Origin: Thiomicrorhabdus immobilis
GTDB lineage: Bacteria; Pseudomonadota; Gammaproteobacteria; Thiomicrospirales; Thiomicrospiraceae
NCBI RefSeq assembly: GCF_021654855.1
Contig: NZ_AP024202.1
Span: 682,001-746,000, forward strand
Length of the DNA: 64,000 nucleotides
Direction of reading: 5' to 3'
The notes under the pieces were generated by a model. The model saw only the letters and a program-made list of their open reading frames with translations. It ran no database searches and was not told the DNA's origin. Numbering within the stretch: position 1 is the first letter of the stretch; every line of letters starts with the position of its first letter. This document shows positions 19,880 to 29,142 of the stretch, piece after piece. The position numbers and the translations under genes are program-made.

Positions 19880-20227
19880 ATGAAAAATGATATCATTCAG
19901 CGTATTGAAGCTGAGCAAATGACTAAAGAAATCCCAGCTTTCCAGGCTGGTGACACTGTTGTAGTACAGGTTAAGGTTGTAGAAGGTAAAAACGAGCGTC
20001 TTCAGGCTTTTGAAGGTGTGGTTATCGCTAAGAAAAACCGTGGCATCAACTCTAACTTCATCGTGCGTAAAATCTCACACGGTGTTGGTGTTGAGCGTAC
20101 TTTCCAGACTTATAGTCCATTAGTTGACAGCATCGCTGTTAAGCGTCGTGGTGCGGTTCGTCGTGCGAAACTATACTATCTACGTGACCTATCTGGTAAA
20201 GCAGCACGTATTAAAGAAAAAGTATAA
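19880..20227 (+). CDS. rplS: 50S ribosomal protein L19
   Basis: A 115-residue L19: [16 protein letters not shown], the [15 protein letters not shown] core and the basic C-terminus with [15 protein letters not shown] are family landmarks. Located at the 30S-50S interface. TTGGAG lies upstream of the ATG. Last gene of the S16 operon, followed by a terminator. Confidence 0.98.
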   Translation: MKNDIIQRIEAEQMTKEIPAFQAGDTVVVQVKVVEGKNERLQAFEGVVIAKKNRGINSNFIVRKISHGVGVERTFQTYSPLVDSIAVKRRGAVRRAKLYYLRDLSGKAARIKEKV

Positions 20228-20277
20228 TCGCCAAGAAGTTTTACTTCTAAGTCGGTTCAAGAAATTTTTTCTTGTGC

Positions 20278-20317
20278 AAAAAATGCCTCGTAATCTTTTG
20301 GATTGCGGGGCATTTTT
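20278..20317 (+). terminator. Terminator after rplS
   Basis: AATGCCTCGTAATC pairs with GATTGCGGGGCATT (two G-U pairs) around a short loop, with A and T tracts at either side. Confidence 0.88.
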
Positions 20318-20407
20318 ACTTTTATGCTTTGGGAATTTGAAATTTATCCAAATGCAAGGTGTTAATAATTGAGATTGATGGATTCACTCTCAGCTATACT
20401 TATCAGC

Positions 20408-21331
20408 ATGAAAAAATCATCTGCTCAAAAAGAAATATTTCAATTTGATCCAAAAATCACCGAATTTCTGCGTTATCTCCAGTTCTCGGAAGGTTTAAGT
20501 ACCAATACTTTGTCTGCTTATCAACGTGATTTAAAACTCTACCAGGCCTGGTTGTCCGATATTCATCAACAAACGATTGAAAGCATCTCCGCTGAGGGGG
20601 TTGAGTCCTTTATGCTTTATTTACAGTCAGAAGGGCGGAAAGAAAAGAGCAATGCCCGTTTGCTATCTACCCTTAAACGTTTTTACCAATGGGGGGCGAG
20701 CAATGAGTATTTTGAAATGGATCCAACGGCGTTGGTTAAGGCTCCCAAATTACCCAAAAGCATTCCAAAGGTCATTACCGAAGCTCAAGTTGAGGCGTTA
20801 TTGTATTCACCGGATGAATACACACCTTTGGGAATAAGAGATAGGGCGATTTTGGAGCTGATGTACGCAAGCGGTTTACGTGTTTCTGAAGTGGTCGAAT
20901 TGCCGTTTGAGCAGGTCAATTTATCAGCAGGCCTGGTTCAGGTGACCGGTAAGGGCAGTAAGGAACGTATTGTGCCGCTTGGAGAGTTGGCGGTTGAATG
21001 GCTTGAAAAATATATAAAAGAATCGCGTCCGTTTTTGAGCAAGAACAAATGGGTGAATACCTTGTTCATCTCTCGAATCGGCCGGCCGATGACTCGACAA
21101 ACCTTATGGCATCGAATTAAAAATTTGGCGTTTGATGCGGGAATCCATGTCAATCTATCCCCGCATACATTACGTCATGCTTTTGCCACCCATTTGATCA
21201 ACCATGGAGCGGATTTAAGAACGGTACAGTTGTTGTTGGGGCATAGTGATCTATCAACCACACAAATCTATACCCATGTGGCTAAAGAACGTTTGCATAA
21301 ACTACATCAACAACACCATCCGCGCGGATAA
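20408..21331 (+). CDS. xerD: Tyrosine recombinase XerD
   Basis: Resolves chromosome dimers at dif together with XerC. With the ATG at 20408 the protein has 307 residues; an in-frame ATG at 20378 is an alternative, neither having a strong ribosome-binding site. The catalytic set is complete: Arg158 (ASGLRVSE), Lys182 (GKGSKER), His253 and Arg256 (HTLRHAF), His279 (LLGHSDLS) and Tyr288 (TQIYTHV). The LLGHSDLSTTQIYTHV plus QQHHPR tail indicates XerD rather than XerC. xerD-dsbC order is as in E. coli. One exact and one near copy of the 12-bp palindrome lie in the gene. Confidence 0.95.
   Translation: MKKSSAQKEIFQFDPKITEFLRYLQFSEGLSTNTLSAYQRDLKLYQAWLSDIHQQTIESISAEGVESFMLYLQSEGRKEKSNARLLSTLKRFYQWGASNEYFEMDPTALVKAPKLPKSIPKVITEAQVEALLYSPDEYTPLGIRDRAILELMYASGLRVSEVVELPFEQVNLSAGLVQVTGKGSKERIVPLGELAVEWLEKYIKESRPFLSKNKWVNTLFISRIGRPMTRQTLWHRIKNLAFDAGIHVNLSPHTLRHAFATHLINHGADLRTVQLLLGHSDLSTTQIYTHVAKERLHKLHQQHHPRG
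20541..20552. repeat. 12-bp palindrome ACCAGGCCTGGT, exact, inside xerD
   Basis: Read in frame as Tyr-Gln-Ala-Trp-Leu. Confidence 0.95.
20926..20937. repeat. 12-bp palindrome, near copy (AGCAGGCCTGGT), inside xerD
   Basis: One mismatch; read in frame as Ala-Gly-Leu-Val. Confidence 0.7.
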
Positions 21332-21479
21332 TGCCTTGACGTGGATATTCGTCATGCTTGTGTCATGTTTCTTGTCTACGACTCAGGTATGATGTGCAAA
21401 TCGACAGAAACTAGCTGTTAGTTAACATCAAAAATTATTAATCGTTGTGATTGGATATAGGAATAAAGGGCTTTTCGTT

Positions 21480-22229
21480 ATGCTTGAATCAGGAAAAAAT
21501 AAAATTTTAATCAGTTTGCTCAGCGGAGTGTTTTTCATGTCCGCTTACACTTCGGTTTTTGCAGCGAGTGAAACGGATGCAATCCAAAAGCGTCTACAGA
21601 GTATTATTCCAACAGATGCAAGTCAGGCTCTGATCACCGAAACCGCTGTCGCTGGTCTTTATCAAGTTCAGGTAGGAATGACCGTAGTCTATATGTCAAA
21701 AGACGGAAAAATCCTTGTGAACGGCAACATGATTGATTTGGATGCCGGGAAAAACTTAACCAAAGATGCGTTGGCCACTGCGAGAAAAACGGCGTTAGAC
21801 GGCATTGATGCGTCCAGTTTAATCGTTTTCCCTGCTAAGGGTGGGCAAGACAAGGCCAAGCATACAATCACCGTGTTTACGGATATTGACTGTCCTTACT
21901 GCGAAAAACTACATAAAGAGGTGCCAGCCTTAAATGCCGCTGGTGTGAATGTGCGCTATATCGCTTATCCAAGAGCGGGGATGGGGTCTCCTTCTTATTT
22001 CAAGGCTGTTTCAGTCTGGTGCGCTAAAGACCCGTTGAAAGCGATGGATAATGCGATGGCTGGGATGAAGCCTGAAAACAAGCAGTGTAAAAATCCTGTG
22101 AATCAGCATTTAAAGTATGCTGAAGAATTTGAAGTAAACGGCACGCCTAATATCGTTCTAGAGAACGGTGAACTTTTACCTGGCTATGTTCCTGCTAAAA
22201 AGCTAATTGCGATTCTGAATACACCTTAA
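21480..22229 (+). CDS. dsbC: Thiol:disulfide interchange protein DsbC
   Basis: Periplasmic disulfide isomerase. The ATG at 21480 gives a typical signal peptide (basic start, hydrophobic core, cleavage near VFA/ASET) and a 249-residue precursor; an upstream GTG at 21447 is less likely. An N-terminal dimerisation region precedes the thioredoxin-like domain with the active site CPYC (Cys138, Cys141) and a cis-proline loop VNGTPNIVL. A second cysteine pair (WCAKDP, KQCKNP) matches the structural disulfide. It follows xerD as in E. coli and ends at a strong terminator. Confidence 0.95.
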   Translation: MLESGKNKILISLLSGVFFMSAYTSVFAASETDAIQKRLQSIIPTDASQALITETAVAGLYQVQVGMTVVYMSKDGKILVNGNMIDLDAGKNLTKDALATARKTALDGIDASSLIVFPAKGGQDKAKHTITVFTDIDCPYCEKLHKEVPALNAAGVNVRYIAYPRAGMGSPSYFKAVSVWCAKDPLKAMDNAMAGMKPENKQCKNPVNQHLKYAEEFEVNGTPNIVLENGELLPGYVPAKKLIAILNTP

Positions 22230-22253
22230 ATAAACTTAAGTTGAATTATCGTA

Positions 22254-22281
22254 AAAAAAGCCCTCGAATGAGGGCTTTTTT
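22254..22281. terminator. Bidirectional terminator between dsbC and the CopD-like gene
   Basis: AAAAAAGCCCTC-gaat-GAGGGCTTTTTT, a perfect hairpin with A and T tracts. The exact reverse complement of this 28-mer occurs at 23941-23968. Confidence 0.95.
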
Positions 22282-22305
22282 GTAGCAATTATTTTGTAGC
22301 TTGTT

Positions 22306-22773
22306 TTACCAGTATGGACCTGTTGTGCCGATAATAGCTTCGATAATCCCAAGTGAAAAATTGATGATAATAATCGGCTTCATCTGTTTTTGAATAATAT
22401 TTCCTGCTTCCGGGTATTCGCCATGTGCAACTTTTAACTTTAATTGCTGAAAAGGTTTGAAGTATAGGTAAGCAAATAAGGCAATCATGATCCAGCCAAT
22501 AATATTCATAGCGTGTATATAGAAAGCGCTCGTCTCATTGATGGAAAACCTATTTTGCCAATCCCAATAACCGGTGATAACAAGTAAAATAATAAATAGC
22601 CAAACCCATGGAAAGAACCTGTTGAAGATATTGAGAAAGAGCGGTAATCGTATCGATGGCTCTAAAGACATGGCAGCAGGTCGAAACACTTGATATACCA
22701 AAAAAATTCCCCCAATCCAAAGAATTGCGGAAATAAGGTGTAAAGTTATTGCTATCATGTCTAATAGAGTCAT
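22306..22773 (-). CDS. CopD-like integral membrane protein
   Basis: A 155-residue protein with four predicted membrane helices. The start, with HLISAILWIGGIFLVYQVFRP, and the GWIMIALFAYLYFKP helix resemble the CopD/DUF2269-like family of small membrane proteins linked with copper or haem. No cysteine or methionine cluster typical of copper binding is seen. It lies 23 bp after a rhodanese gene on the same strand and both are bracketed by two matching terminators, so they probably form an operon. The function is uncertain. Confidence 0.6.
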   Translation of the reverse strand: MTLLDMIAITLHLISAILWIGGIFLVYQVFRPAAMSLEPSIRLPLFLNIFNRFFPWVWLFIILLVITGYWDWQNRFSINETSAFYIHAMNIIGWIMIALFAYLYFKPFQQLKLKVAHGEYPEAGNIIQKQMKPIIIINFSLGIIEAIIGTTGPYW

Positions 22774-22796
22774 TTTGTTATCTCAATTGATATTAA

Positions 22797-23645
22797 TTAA
22801 AAAGGTAGACCTTCTTCAATTGGTAGGCTTGGGTCTTGTGACCATTCATTCCATGAACCGAAATACATCTTAACATTTTCTATGCCTGCAGATTTCAGGG
22901 CAACAAAGGTGTTCGAGGCTCGTGCCCCTTTAAAACAGTATAGGTAAATCGGTGTTTTCTTGTCTATGCCTACTGTTTGACATTCTGCCAATATCTCATC
23001 AGGAGATTTGAACATAGGAACCATTCCAGGCTTCATCATTCTGTACCATTCGATCCAAACTGCACCTGGCAAGCGTCCTTTTCTAGGGCTGAAGTCTTTA
23101 CCATAAGGGGATGAACTATCTGCAATCCATTCATCCACATCACGCACGTCAAGCAATTTAATTTCTGTTTCCAGTGCCGCCAATACGTCATCTTTGTTCA
23201 CCATCAAGGTATTGCCAGTCTCCTTTAAAGGAAATTGTTTTGCTATTGGTGTTGAAGGCTCCTTGCTGATAGGAAAATTTTCAGCCAGCCAGCTTTGATA
23301 ACCTCCTTGTAGAATCTTAATGTTTTCATAGCCGAGGTAACTTAATAAAAAGTAACCTCGGCAAGATTGACCAAATCCTGTGTCTAGAGAGTCTTCATAT
23401 AGAATAGCTGTCTCGGGACCAGATAAGCCGGCAGTACCGAATGTTTTTGCAAATTTGTTTTTGAGTTCTTCAATTCCCTCTGGTGTTGAACTTGCTAAAA
23501 ATGTGAATATGTCGTGAATATTCACAGCATTGGGGATGTGACCTACAGCAAAAGCTTCTGGAGAGCGTGTATCGATGATAACGACCTCATCAGTAACACT
23601 CTTTTGTTGTAGTTGTGATGCATTGATTAATAACGGGTTTGACAT
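22797..23645 (-). CDS. Two-domain sulfurtransferase (rhodanese family)
   Basis: A 282-residue protein with tandem rhodanese domains. The first (about 10-125) has the VVIIDTRSPEAF start and ends GGYQSWL; its catalytic position lies around FGQSCRGY and looks inactive or divergent. The second (about 145-275) has LLDVRDVDEWI and the active loop YCFKGAR, with Cys237 as candidate persulfide carrier, and ends GSWNEWSQ. AAAAGGAT precedes the ATG. The family transfers sulfane sulfur from thiosulfate or 3-mercaptopyruvate to thiol or cyanide acceptors, sensible in a sulfur oxidiser. The acceptor is unknown. Confidence 0.88.
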   Translation of the reverse strand: MSNPLLINASQLQQKSVTDEVVIIDTRSPEAFAVGHIPNAVNIHDIFTFLASSTPEGIEELKNKFAKTFGTAGLSGPETAILYEDSLDTGFGQSCRGYFLLSYLGYENIKILQGGYQSWLAENFPISKEPSTPIAKQFPLKETGNTLMVNKDDVLAALETEIKLLDVRDVDEWIADSSSPYGKDFSPRKGRLPGAVWIEWYRMMKPGMVPMFKSPDEILAECQTVGIDKKTPIYLYCFKGARASNTFVALKSAGIENVKMYFGSWNEWSQDPSLPIEEGLPF

Positions 23646-24025
23646 GGTTTGGTATCCTTTTGGTTTTTTTGTTTTGGTTTTAGGACCACGTTGTCTGTTT
23701 AACCGTTAATAAAGTAATTTGCAGAATCGACGAATTTTATTCGTTCTTGGGTCATGTTCAGCATGACTTACACCGAAAGAATTAATTCTAATAATATCAA
23801 TATGCTAAAGAGTATTAGTGGTAAATAAGGGTAAGCTTAGAAGTGTTTTATGTTCTTAATTGTTTTTAAATGTTATCTAAAAGATACAAATTCATACAAT
23901 TATATAGATGATGACTTATTGGAGAGGTATTTGAAGGATTAAAAAAGCCCTCATTCGAGGGCTTTTTTGTAGGTTAGGAGGTTATAGTCATAAATAGGAT
24001 GTTATAACGTTAAGGTTGTTAACGT
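23646..24025. other. Non-coding spacer of 380 bp
   Basis: No gene found. It contains two short hairpins, ACGAAT-ttt-ATTCGT (23730-23744) and GTCATG-ttcag-CATGAC (23751-23767), which would lie in the 5' leader of the rhodanese transcript if the promoter is farther right, and the terminator at 23941 that closes the valS-SH3 transcript. The rest is AT-rich. Confidence 0.6.
23941..23968. terminator. Terminator downstream of the SH3 protein gene
   Basis: AAAAAAGCCCTC-attc-GAGGGCTTTTTT; T tract on both strands. It is the exact reverse complement of the hairpin at 22254-22281. Confidence 0.93.
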
Positions 24026-24748
24026 TTATAGTTCGCCCCATTTTTTACGCTTTCCAGGTGGCCTAAAGAAGCGACCTAAAATTAAGCCAAGTAATAAGAC
24101 CCCGCCACCGGTTAAGAACCATTGGCGTTTGACAGAGTCGTCAGACTGATCAATTTGCTCTTTCATAATCGTATTTTGATTTTCAAGCTGCGTCAATCGC
24201 ATTTTCATCTGTTGGTTTTGCTCGTCCAACTCCACGGCATTACTAGAGATTTCCTTTAAACGCTCCAACTCCTTACCTAACTCGAATTTCTCTTGTTTGG
24301 TTGTCGATAACTGCGAGTTGGTCTCTTCAAAGCGAGTTTTTAAAGTAGAGAGTTCCTGTTGCAGAGCGTTGTACTTTTCTTCTACATCGGTCGTCTTTTT
24401 AATCTGAGCGGCAAGTCGGTCGATAGCGACCGGTTGGTTCTGCAGTACAATTGAAGGCAACCAGCCTATATAGGTTTTTCCAGATTTTTGATACTGAACC
24501 TGTGCCCAGCCTGACTTATCCACTTCGAGGATTTTGACCGCTTCACCCGACTTGAGCATACGTGAAATTTTGAATTTGTAACCCGCGCCACGACGCATAG
24601 GAACTTCAAGAGAGTCGCTGATATAGTTGGTGTAGCCTTTTTCGGCGGCTTGTGCTGCATTTAAAGGCGAGATAATGCCAATGCTTGCAGCCAATAGCAT
24701 GCTCAATGAAGCACGCTTAACAGATTTAAAGTTGCTGAATTTTGTCAT
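24026..24748 (-). CDS. SH3-domain and coiled-coil membrane-anchored protein (YgiM type)
   Basis: Probably an envelope protein. The ATG at 24748 is chosen because GAGG precedes it at good distance. The 240 residues comprise a signal peptide (cleavage near AQAAEKGY), a bacterial SH3-like domain (about 25-90, with [13 protein letters not shown] and GWLPSIVLQ), a coiled coil (about 100-205, rich in Glu, Gln and Leu heptads) and a C-terminal helix [16 protein letters not shown] followed by a basic tail. This is the TIGR04211 YgiM architecture. Its start overlaps the valS stop by 23 bp, so it is coupled to valS. Confidence 0.85.
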   Translation of the reverse strand: MTKFSNFKSVKRASLSMLLAASIGIISPLNAAQAAEKGYTNYISDSLEVPMRRGAGYKFKISRMLKSGEAVKILEVDKSGWAQVQYQKSGKTYIGWLPSIVLQNQPVAIDRLAAQIKKTTDVEEKYNALQQELSTLKTRFEETNSQLSTTKQEKFELGKELERLKEISSNAVELDEQNQQMKMRLTQLENQNTIMKEQIDQSDDSVKRQWFLTGGGVLLLGLILGRFFRPPGKRKKWGEL

Positions 24749-27494
24749 GTTGAGCCTCAAGGTTGTTAAGAGCGGTTTCGTAGTCGCTTAGTTTTTTGCG
24801 TTCATTTGCCACCACCTCTTCGGGTGCCTTGGCAACAAACCCAGCATTGTTTAGCTTGCCGCTTAAACGTTTGATTTCGCCTTGCAGTTTTGCAATTTCT
24901 TTACCTAAACGCGCCAATTCGGCATCTTTATCGATTAGCCCGGCCATAGGAATCAACACCTTCATTTCACCTACTAAAGCCACAGCGGATTCAGGAGCAT
25001 CCGCTTCGTTTTGTAAAACGGTGATGCTTTCGAGTTTGGCTAAAGTCTGTAGGAACACTTGGTTGTTGTCTAACCAGGCCTGGTCGTTTTCATTCAAGCC
25101 GGCCAATAAAACCTCAAGGGCTTTACTTGGTGCAATGTCCATTTCAGAGCGGATCTTACGCACACCGACAATAAACTGTTTAACCCATTCCAGTTCAGCT
25201 ACGGCATTCGTGTCAATTTTACTTTCGTCCGCTTCAGGGTAAGGCTCAAGCATAATGGTATTGCCATGCTTGCCGGCTAAAGGTGCGACCGCTTGCCACG
25301 CTTCTTCAGTAATGAATGGAATGATTGGGTGTAGCAAACGCAATAACGCTTCCAATACTCGAACCAATGTTTTACGGGTACCGCGTTTTGCTGCGTCAGA
25401 ACTGTCTTTGTTTAGAATTGGCTTAGCCAACTCTAAATACCAGTCACAATATTCGTTCCAGGTGAATTCATACAGTGCGGTTGCGGCTAAGTCAAAACGG
25501 TAGCTGGCAAAGTGTTTTGCAACTTCGGCTTCCACTTCTTGTAGACGTGAAGTAATCCAACGGTCTGCAAGGGAGTACTCAACTTCTAAAGATTCGTCCA
25601 CACCCGTGTCGTAACCTTCTGTATTCATCAATACATAACGGGTGGCGTTCCATAATTTGTTACAGAAGTTGCGGTAACCTTCGGCACGGTTCAAGTCGAA
25701 ACGAATGTCACGTCCAGTCGAAGCCAGAGAAGCGAAAGTGAAGCGTAAAGCATCTGTTCCAAAGGCTGGAATGCCATCGGAAAATTGTTTGCGAGTCGCT
25801 TTTTCAATTTGTGCGGCTTTTTCTGGCTGCATCATGCCGTAGGTACGTTTCTTAACCAGGTCTTCAAGCTCAATACCGTCAATTAGGTCGATAGGGTCAA
25901 GTACGTTGCCTTTTGATTTAGACATTTTTTGGCCTTCGCCATCACGAACTAAACCGTGCACGTAAATCTGCTTGAACGGCACTTCACCAGTGAACTTCAA
26001 GCCCATCATGATCATACGAGCTACCCAGAAGAAGATGATGTCAAAACCGGTAACCAATACCGAAGTAGGGTGGAACTTCTCCAGTTCCGGAGTCTTCTCT
26101 GGCCAGCCTAATGTAGAGAATGTCCATAAAGCCGAGCTGAACCAGGTATCTAACACATCGTTATCCTGGTTTAGTTCAATGTCGGCAGCCAAGTTATGTT
26201 TAGCGCGCACTTCGGCTTCATCACGGCCAACATAAACCTTGCCTTGGTTGTCATACCAGGCTGGAATACGGTGTCCCCACCAGATTTGGCGAGAAATACA
26301 CCAGTCTTGGATATTATTCATCCATTCAAAATAGGTGTTTTCCCAATTTTTAGGTACAAATTCGATGTCGCCGTTTTTGACCGCATCAATCGCAGGTTTA
26401 GCCAATTCTGCAACCGCAACATACCACTGGTCCGTCAAGAATGGTTCAATGACAGCATGAGAGCGGTCACCACGTGGCACCATCAAGGTGTGCGGTTTGA
26501 TATCTTCAATCAGGCCTAAGGCATCCAAATCCGCCACGATTTGCTTACGTGCTTCGTAACGGTCTAAACCTTGGTATTTTTCTGGAGCCTCTTCATTGAT
26601 GGCGGCATCAATCGTGAAGATATTCAACATCGGTAAGTTGTGACGTTTGCCCATCTCGTAGTCGTTAAAATCGTGAGCAGGAGTGATTTTTACACAACCC
26701 GTTCCAAATTCTAAATCTACGTAATCGTCGGCGATAATCGGAATTTCACGGCCAACCAATGGCAGAGTGATGGTTTTACCGATGAGGTGTTGGTAGCGTT
26801 CGTCGTCTGGATGAACCGCAACGGCTTGGTCACCCAGCATGGTTTCTGGGCGGGTGGTCGCCACTACTAAATATCCAGAACCGTCCGTTAGCGGGTAACG
26901 CATGTGCCATAGGTTGCCTTGCTCTTCTTCAGAGATAACTTCTAAATCCGAAACCGCTGTGTGCAGGATAGGATCCCAGTTTACTAGGCGTTTTCCGCGG
27001 TAAATCAAATCTTCTTCATAGAGTTTTACAAAGACTTCTTTCACCGCGTCAGATAAGCCGTCATCCATAGTGAAACGTTCACGACTCCAGTCCGGTGACG
27101 CTCCCATGCGGCGAAGTTGCTTGGTGATGGTACCACCGGACTCTTCTTTCCATTCCCAGATTTTCTCAATGAACTTCTCTCGCCCCAAATCGTGGCGGGT
27201 TAAACCTTTTGCTGCAAGTTGACGCTCTACCACCATTTGTGTGGCGATTCCAGCGTGGTCGGTACCTGGTTGCCAAAGGGTGTCATTGCCTTTCATGCGG
27301 TTGTAGCGGATTAAAGTATCCATAATGGTGTCTTGGAATGCATGCCCCATATGCAGGCTACCCGTCACATTGGGCGGCGGAATCATGATGCTGTAAGGGT
27401 CTGCGTCAGGTTTCTGTGGTTTGAAATATCCTTGGTTTTCCCAGGTTTGATACCACTTTGTCTCGATTGTATTGGGGTCGAAATGCTTTTCCAT
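24726..27494 (-). CDS. valS: Valine--tRNA ligase
   Basis: Charges tRNA-Val; class Ia synthetase of 922 residues. Seen: the HIGH motif as HMGH (48-51) in [13 protein letters not shown], the CP1 editing domain with the [10 protein letters not shown] loop, the KMSKS motif (523-527), an anticodon-binding region, and a C-terminal coiled-coil tRNA-binding arm (about 860-922). One exact palindrome (25073) lies in the 3' part. The gene is followed by an overlapping SH3 protein gene. Confidence 0.98.
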   Translation of the reverse strand: MEKHFDPNTIETKWYQTWENQGYFKPQKPDADPYSIMIPPPNVTGSLHMGHAFQDTIMDTLIRYNRMKGNDTLWQPGTDHAGIATQMVVERQLAAKGLTRHDLGREKFIEKIWEWKEESGGTITKQLRRMGASPDWSRERFTMDDGLSDAVKEVFVKLYEEDLIYRGKRLVNWDPILHTAVSDLEVISEEEQGNLWHMRYPLTDGSGYLVVATTRPETMLGDQAVAVHPDDERYQHLIGKTITLPLVGREIPIIADDYVDLEFGTGCVKITPAHDFNDYEMGKRHNLPMLNIFTIDAAINEEAPEKYQGLDRYEARKQIVADLDALGLIEDIKPHTLMVPRGDRSHAVIEPFLTDQWYVAVAELAKPAIDAVKNGDIEFVPKNWENTYFEWMNNIQDWCISRQIWWGHRIPAWYDNQGKVYVGRDEAEVRAKHNLAADIELNQDNDVLDTWFSSALWTFSTLGWPEKTPELEKFHPTSVLVTGFDIIFFWVARMIMMGLKFTGEVPFKQIYVHGLVRDGEGQKMSKSKGNVLDPIDLIDGIELEDLVKKRTYGMMQPEKAAQIEKATRKQFSDGIPAFGTDALRFTFASLASTGRDIRFDLNRAEGYRNFCNKLWNATRYVLMNTEGYDTGVDESLEVEYSLADRWITSRLQEVEAEVAKHFASYRFDLAATALYEFTWNEYCDWYLELAKPILNKDSSDAAKRGTRKTLVRVLEALLRLLHPIIPFITEEAWQAVAPLAGKHGNTIMLEPYPEADESKIDTNAVAELEWVKQFIVGVRKIRSEMDIAPSKALEVLLAGLNENDQAWLDNNQVFLQTLAKLESITVLQNEADAPESAVALVGEMKVLIPMAGLIDKDAELARLGKEIAKLQGEIKRLSGKLNNAGFVAKAPEEVVANERKKLSDYETALNNLEAQHDKIQQL
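25073..25084. repeat. 12-bp palindrome ACCAGGCCTGGT, exact, inside valS
   Basis: Read in the valS frame as Asp-Gln-Ala-Trp-Leu. Confidence 0.95.
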
Positions 27495-27715
27495 AGAACT
27501 CTTAATCTGCTTGTAATTTTTTAAAATAATAATCGCGTGATTATAACAATCAGATAACGCTATGTCTTAACTAACTTTAGTTTGCCTCTTAAAAAGTAGA
27601 GAAATTTCTTATGAATATTATTGCCATCGGGCGCTTGTGCAACTAAAGGCAATTAATTCTCATCAGGGATGAGCCAAAAGAATAGGGGTTGGTAAGATGT
27701 TTAAGGAGTGTGGCG

Positions 27716-27741
27716 AAAAAAAACGGCAGTTAAACTGCCGT
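27716..27741 (-). terminator. Terminator after the flagellin-like gene
   Basis: On the minus strand ACGGCAGT-tta-ACTGCCGT runs into eight T residues, 25 bp after the flagellin stop. Confidence 0.92.
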
Positions 27742-27765
27742 AGGTTATTGGAGGAGGAGAGTAAT

Positions 27766-28557
27766 CTAACTGTTTAAAAGTTGTAACACGGAGGCTCTAG
27801 ATTGGTTGCTCTGTCCCTGCATCGCCACAGCGCTATCTTGTAAGATGTTTTGACGTACCTGCTCTGTGATTGAGCGAGCATAATCACTATCGTTGATTTG
27901 ACTACGAGCCGCATACGCATTGCTATTTTGGCTTTGAATATTGTTGATTGCCGAACTTAAACCATTTTGTTGAGCGCCAAATTCACCACGTTGCGTACTG
28001 ATCTGCTCAAGTGCTGTGGTAATGCTACCAAGCGCAGATGTCGCTCCCGTTGGGTTGCTGATATCTAAACCGTTAATGGCGAGGCCGTTACTGGTGAGGT
28101 TTGGCAGATTCAGGGTTGTTGTTGAATCTCCGAGGGCGATATTTAGGCTAGCTGTATCACCATTCAATAAATTTTGGTTATTAAAAGAGGTGGATTCAGC
28201 AACCTGATTTATCCCTTGAAGGTTTTGCTGGAACTCTTGGTTAAGCGCACTTCTTTGGCTGTTATTGAGTGTGCCATTTGCCGATTGGATAGCGAGTTCA
28301 TTCATTCTTTGAAGATAAGTAGCAATCGATTCACTGGCTCCATCAACTGTTTGTAATGCAGAAATTCCACTATTGGCATTACGGGTAGCCATGTCTTGGG
28401 TGTTGATTTGAGAGGTGAGAGAAGTCACTACCGCTTGCCCGGCCGCGTCATCAGCCGTTTGGTTGATGCGTTGTCCGCTTGCTAAACTTTGTGATGCCGA
28501 GTTTACACCTGGAGTATATAAACTCGATGTAATTGGGGAATAACCATTGATTGCCAT
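27766..28557 (-). CDS. Minimal flagellin-like protein
   Basis: A 263-residue protein with flagellin D0/D1 features only: an N-terminal region with LASGQRINQTADDAAGQAV and ISALQTVDGA, the MNELAIQSANGTL helix, and a C-terminal region with RSQINDSDYAR, ending SVLQLLNS. The variable D2/D3 domains are replaced by a short linker with NLPNLTSNGLAINGLD. The extreme N-terminus is shorter than classical flagellins (MAINGYSPITSSLY). No other filament, hook or chaperone genes are next to it; a FliL-like gene is 0.6 kb away. It could be a minor filament subunit or part of a reduced flagellum. Confidence 0.88.
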   Translation of the reverse strand: MAINGYSPITSSLYTPGVNSASQSLASGQRINQTADDAAGQAVVTSLTSQINTQDMATRNANSGISALQTVDGASESIATYLQRMNELAIQSANGTLNNSQRSALNQEFQQNLQGINQVAESTSFNNQNLLNGDTASLNIALGDSTTTLNLPNLTSNGLAINGLDISNPTGATSALGSITTALEQISTQRGEFGAQQNGLSSAINNIQSQNSNAYAARSQINDSDYARSITEQVRQNILQDSAVAMQGQSNQSRASVLQLLNS

Positions 28558-28628
28558 GATAAAATCTCCAAATAAAATTGTTTTGATAATTTAATTTTAC
28601 GCTCAATTAGCGGTAAGGGAAAGTAAAA

Positions 28629-29063
28629 ATGTCTTGTTGTTCAGGTGGTTACTGCCAGTTTAAGTTCCCGGAAGGTCCTCCTTTGGTTGATAATGCGGTA
28701 TCGAATTTAGATGCTACTTATCAGTTTTTACCTTATGGAACCCTGCTTCAAAAGGGTGAGGTGGTAAGGATTTGGATGGAGTCTGGCAAAGCGAAAGCGG
28801 TATTTATTGAAGAGAAGATTCCGTTGCAAATTACCGAAAATGGCCCAGTGGCATTAGATGCCGAAGATGTGCAGGATTTGCCGTGGCAGCTTATCGCTTT
28901 AGATAGTGGTTTTTCTTATGAGGACTTGATGGATTGGAAAAATCATCCGCTTTATAGTCCGAATGAAACGGCGGTGCTGTTGAAATTTAATCATCCAATC
29001 GAAATAAAACCGTCCTTGAAGATGGTTTTATTGAAATGGCTTTATAAGATTCGCAATTTATAA
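28629..29063 (+). CDS. Conserved-looking protein of unknown function with N-terminal Cys motif
   Basis: A 144-residue protein I do not recognise. Seen: three cysteines at the start (MSCCSGGYC), a beta-rich middle with YGTLLQKGEVVRIWMESGKAKAVFIEE, and a basic hydrophobic C-terminus (LLKWLYKIRNL). No signal peptide. Coding status is supported by normal codon use and a GGTAAGGGAAAG ribosome-binding site just upstream. It is divergent from the flagellin-like gene and convergent with the FliL-like gene. The Cys cluster could bind a metal; function unknown. Confidence 0.7.
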   Translation: MSCCSGGYCQFKFPEGPPLVDNAVSNLDATYQFLPYGTLLQKGEVVRIWMESGKAKAVFIEEKIPLQITENGPVALDAEDVQDLPWQLIALDSGFSYEDLMDWKNHPLYSPNETAVLLKFNHPIEIKPSLKMVLLKWLYKIRNL

Positions 29064-29096
29064 CTCTTTAGTGGATGTTTTTAACCACTCAAGATT

Positions 29097-29120
29097 AAAG
29101 TTACCAGGCCTGGTAACTTT
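29097..29120. repeat. 12-bp palindrome ACCAGGCCTGGT, exact, extended to 24 bp
   Basis: Core at 29103-29114; perfect symmetry runs out to AAAGTT...AACTTT, 24 bp in all. It sits in the 79-bp convergent spacer between the unknown Cys gene and the FliL-like gene and may also terminate both, although the T runs are only three bases. Confidence 0.95.
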
Positions 29121-29142
29121 GTATTTTCAACTCAGTGTTTTG

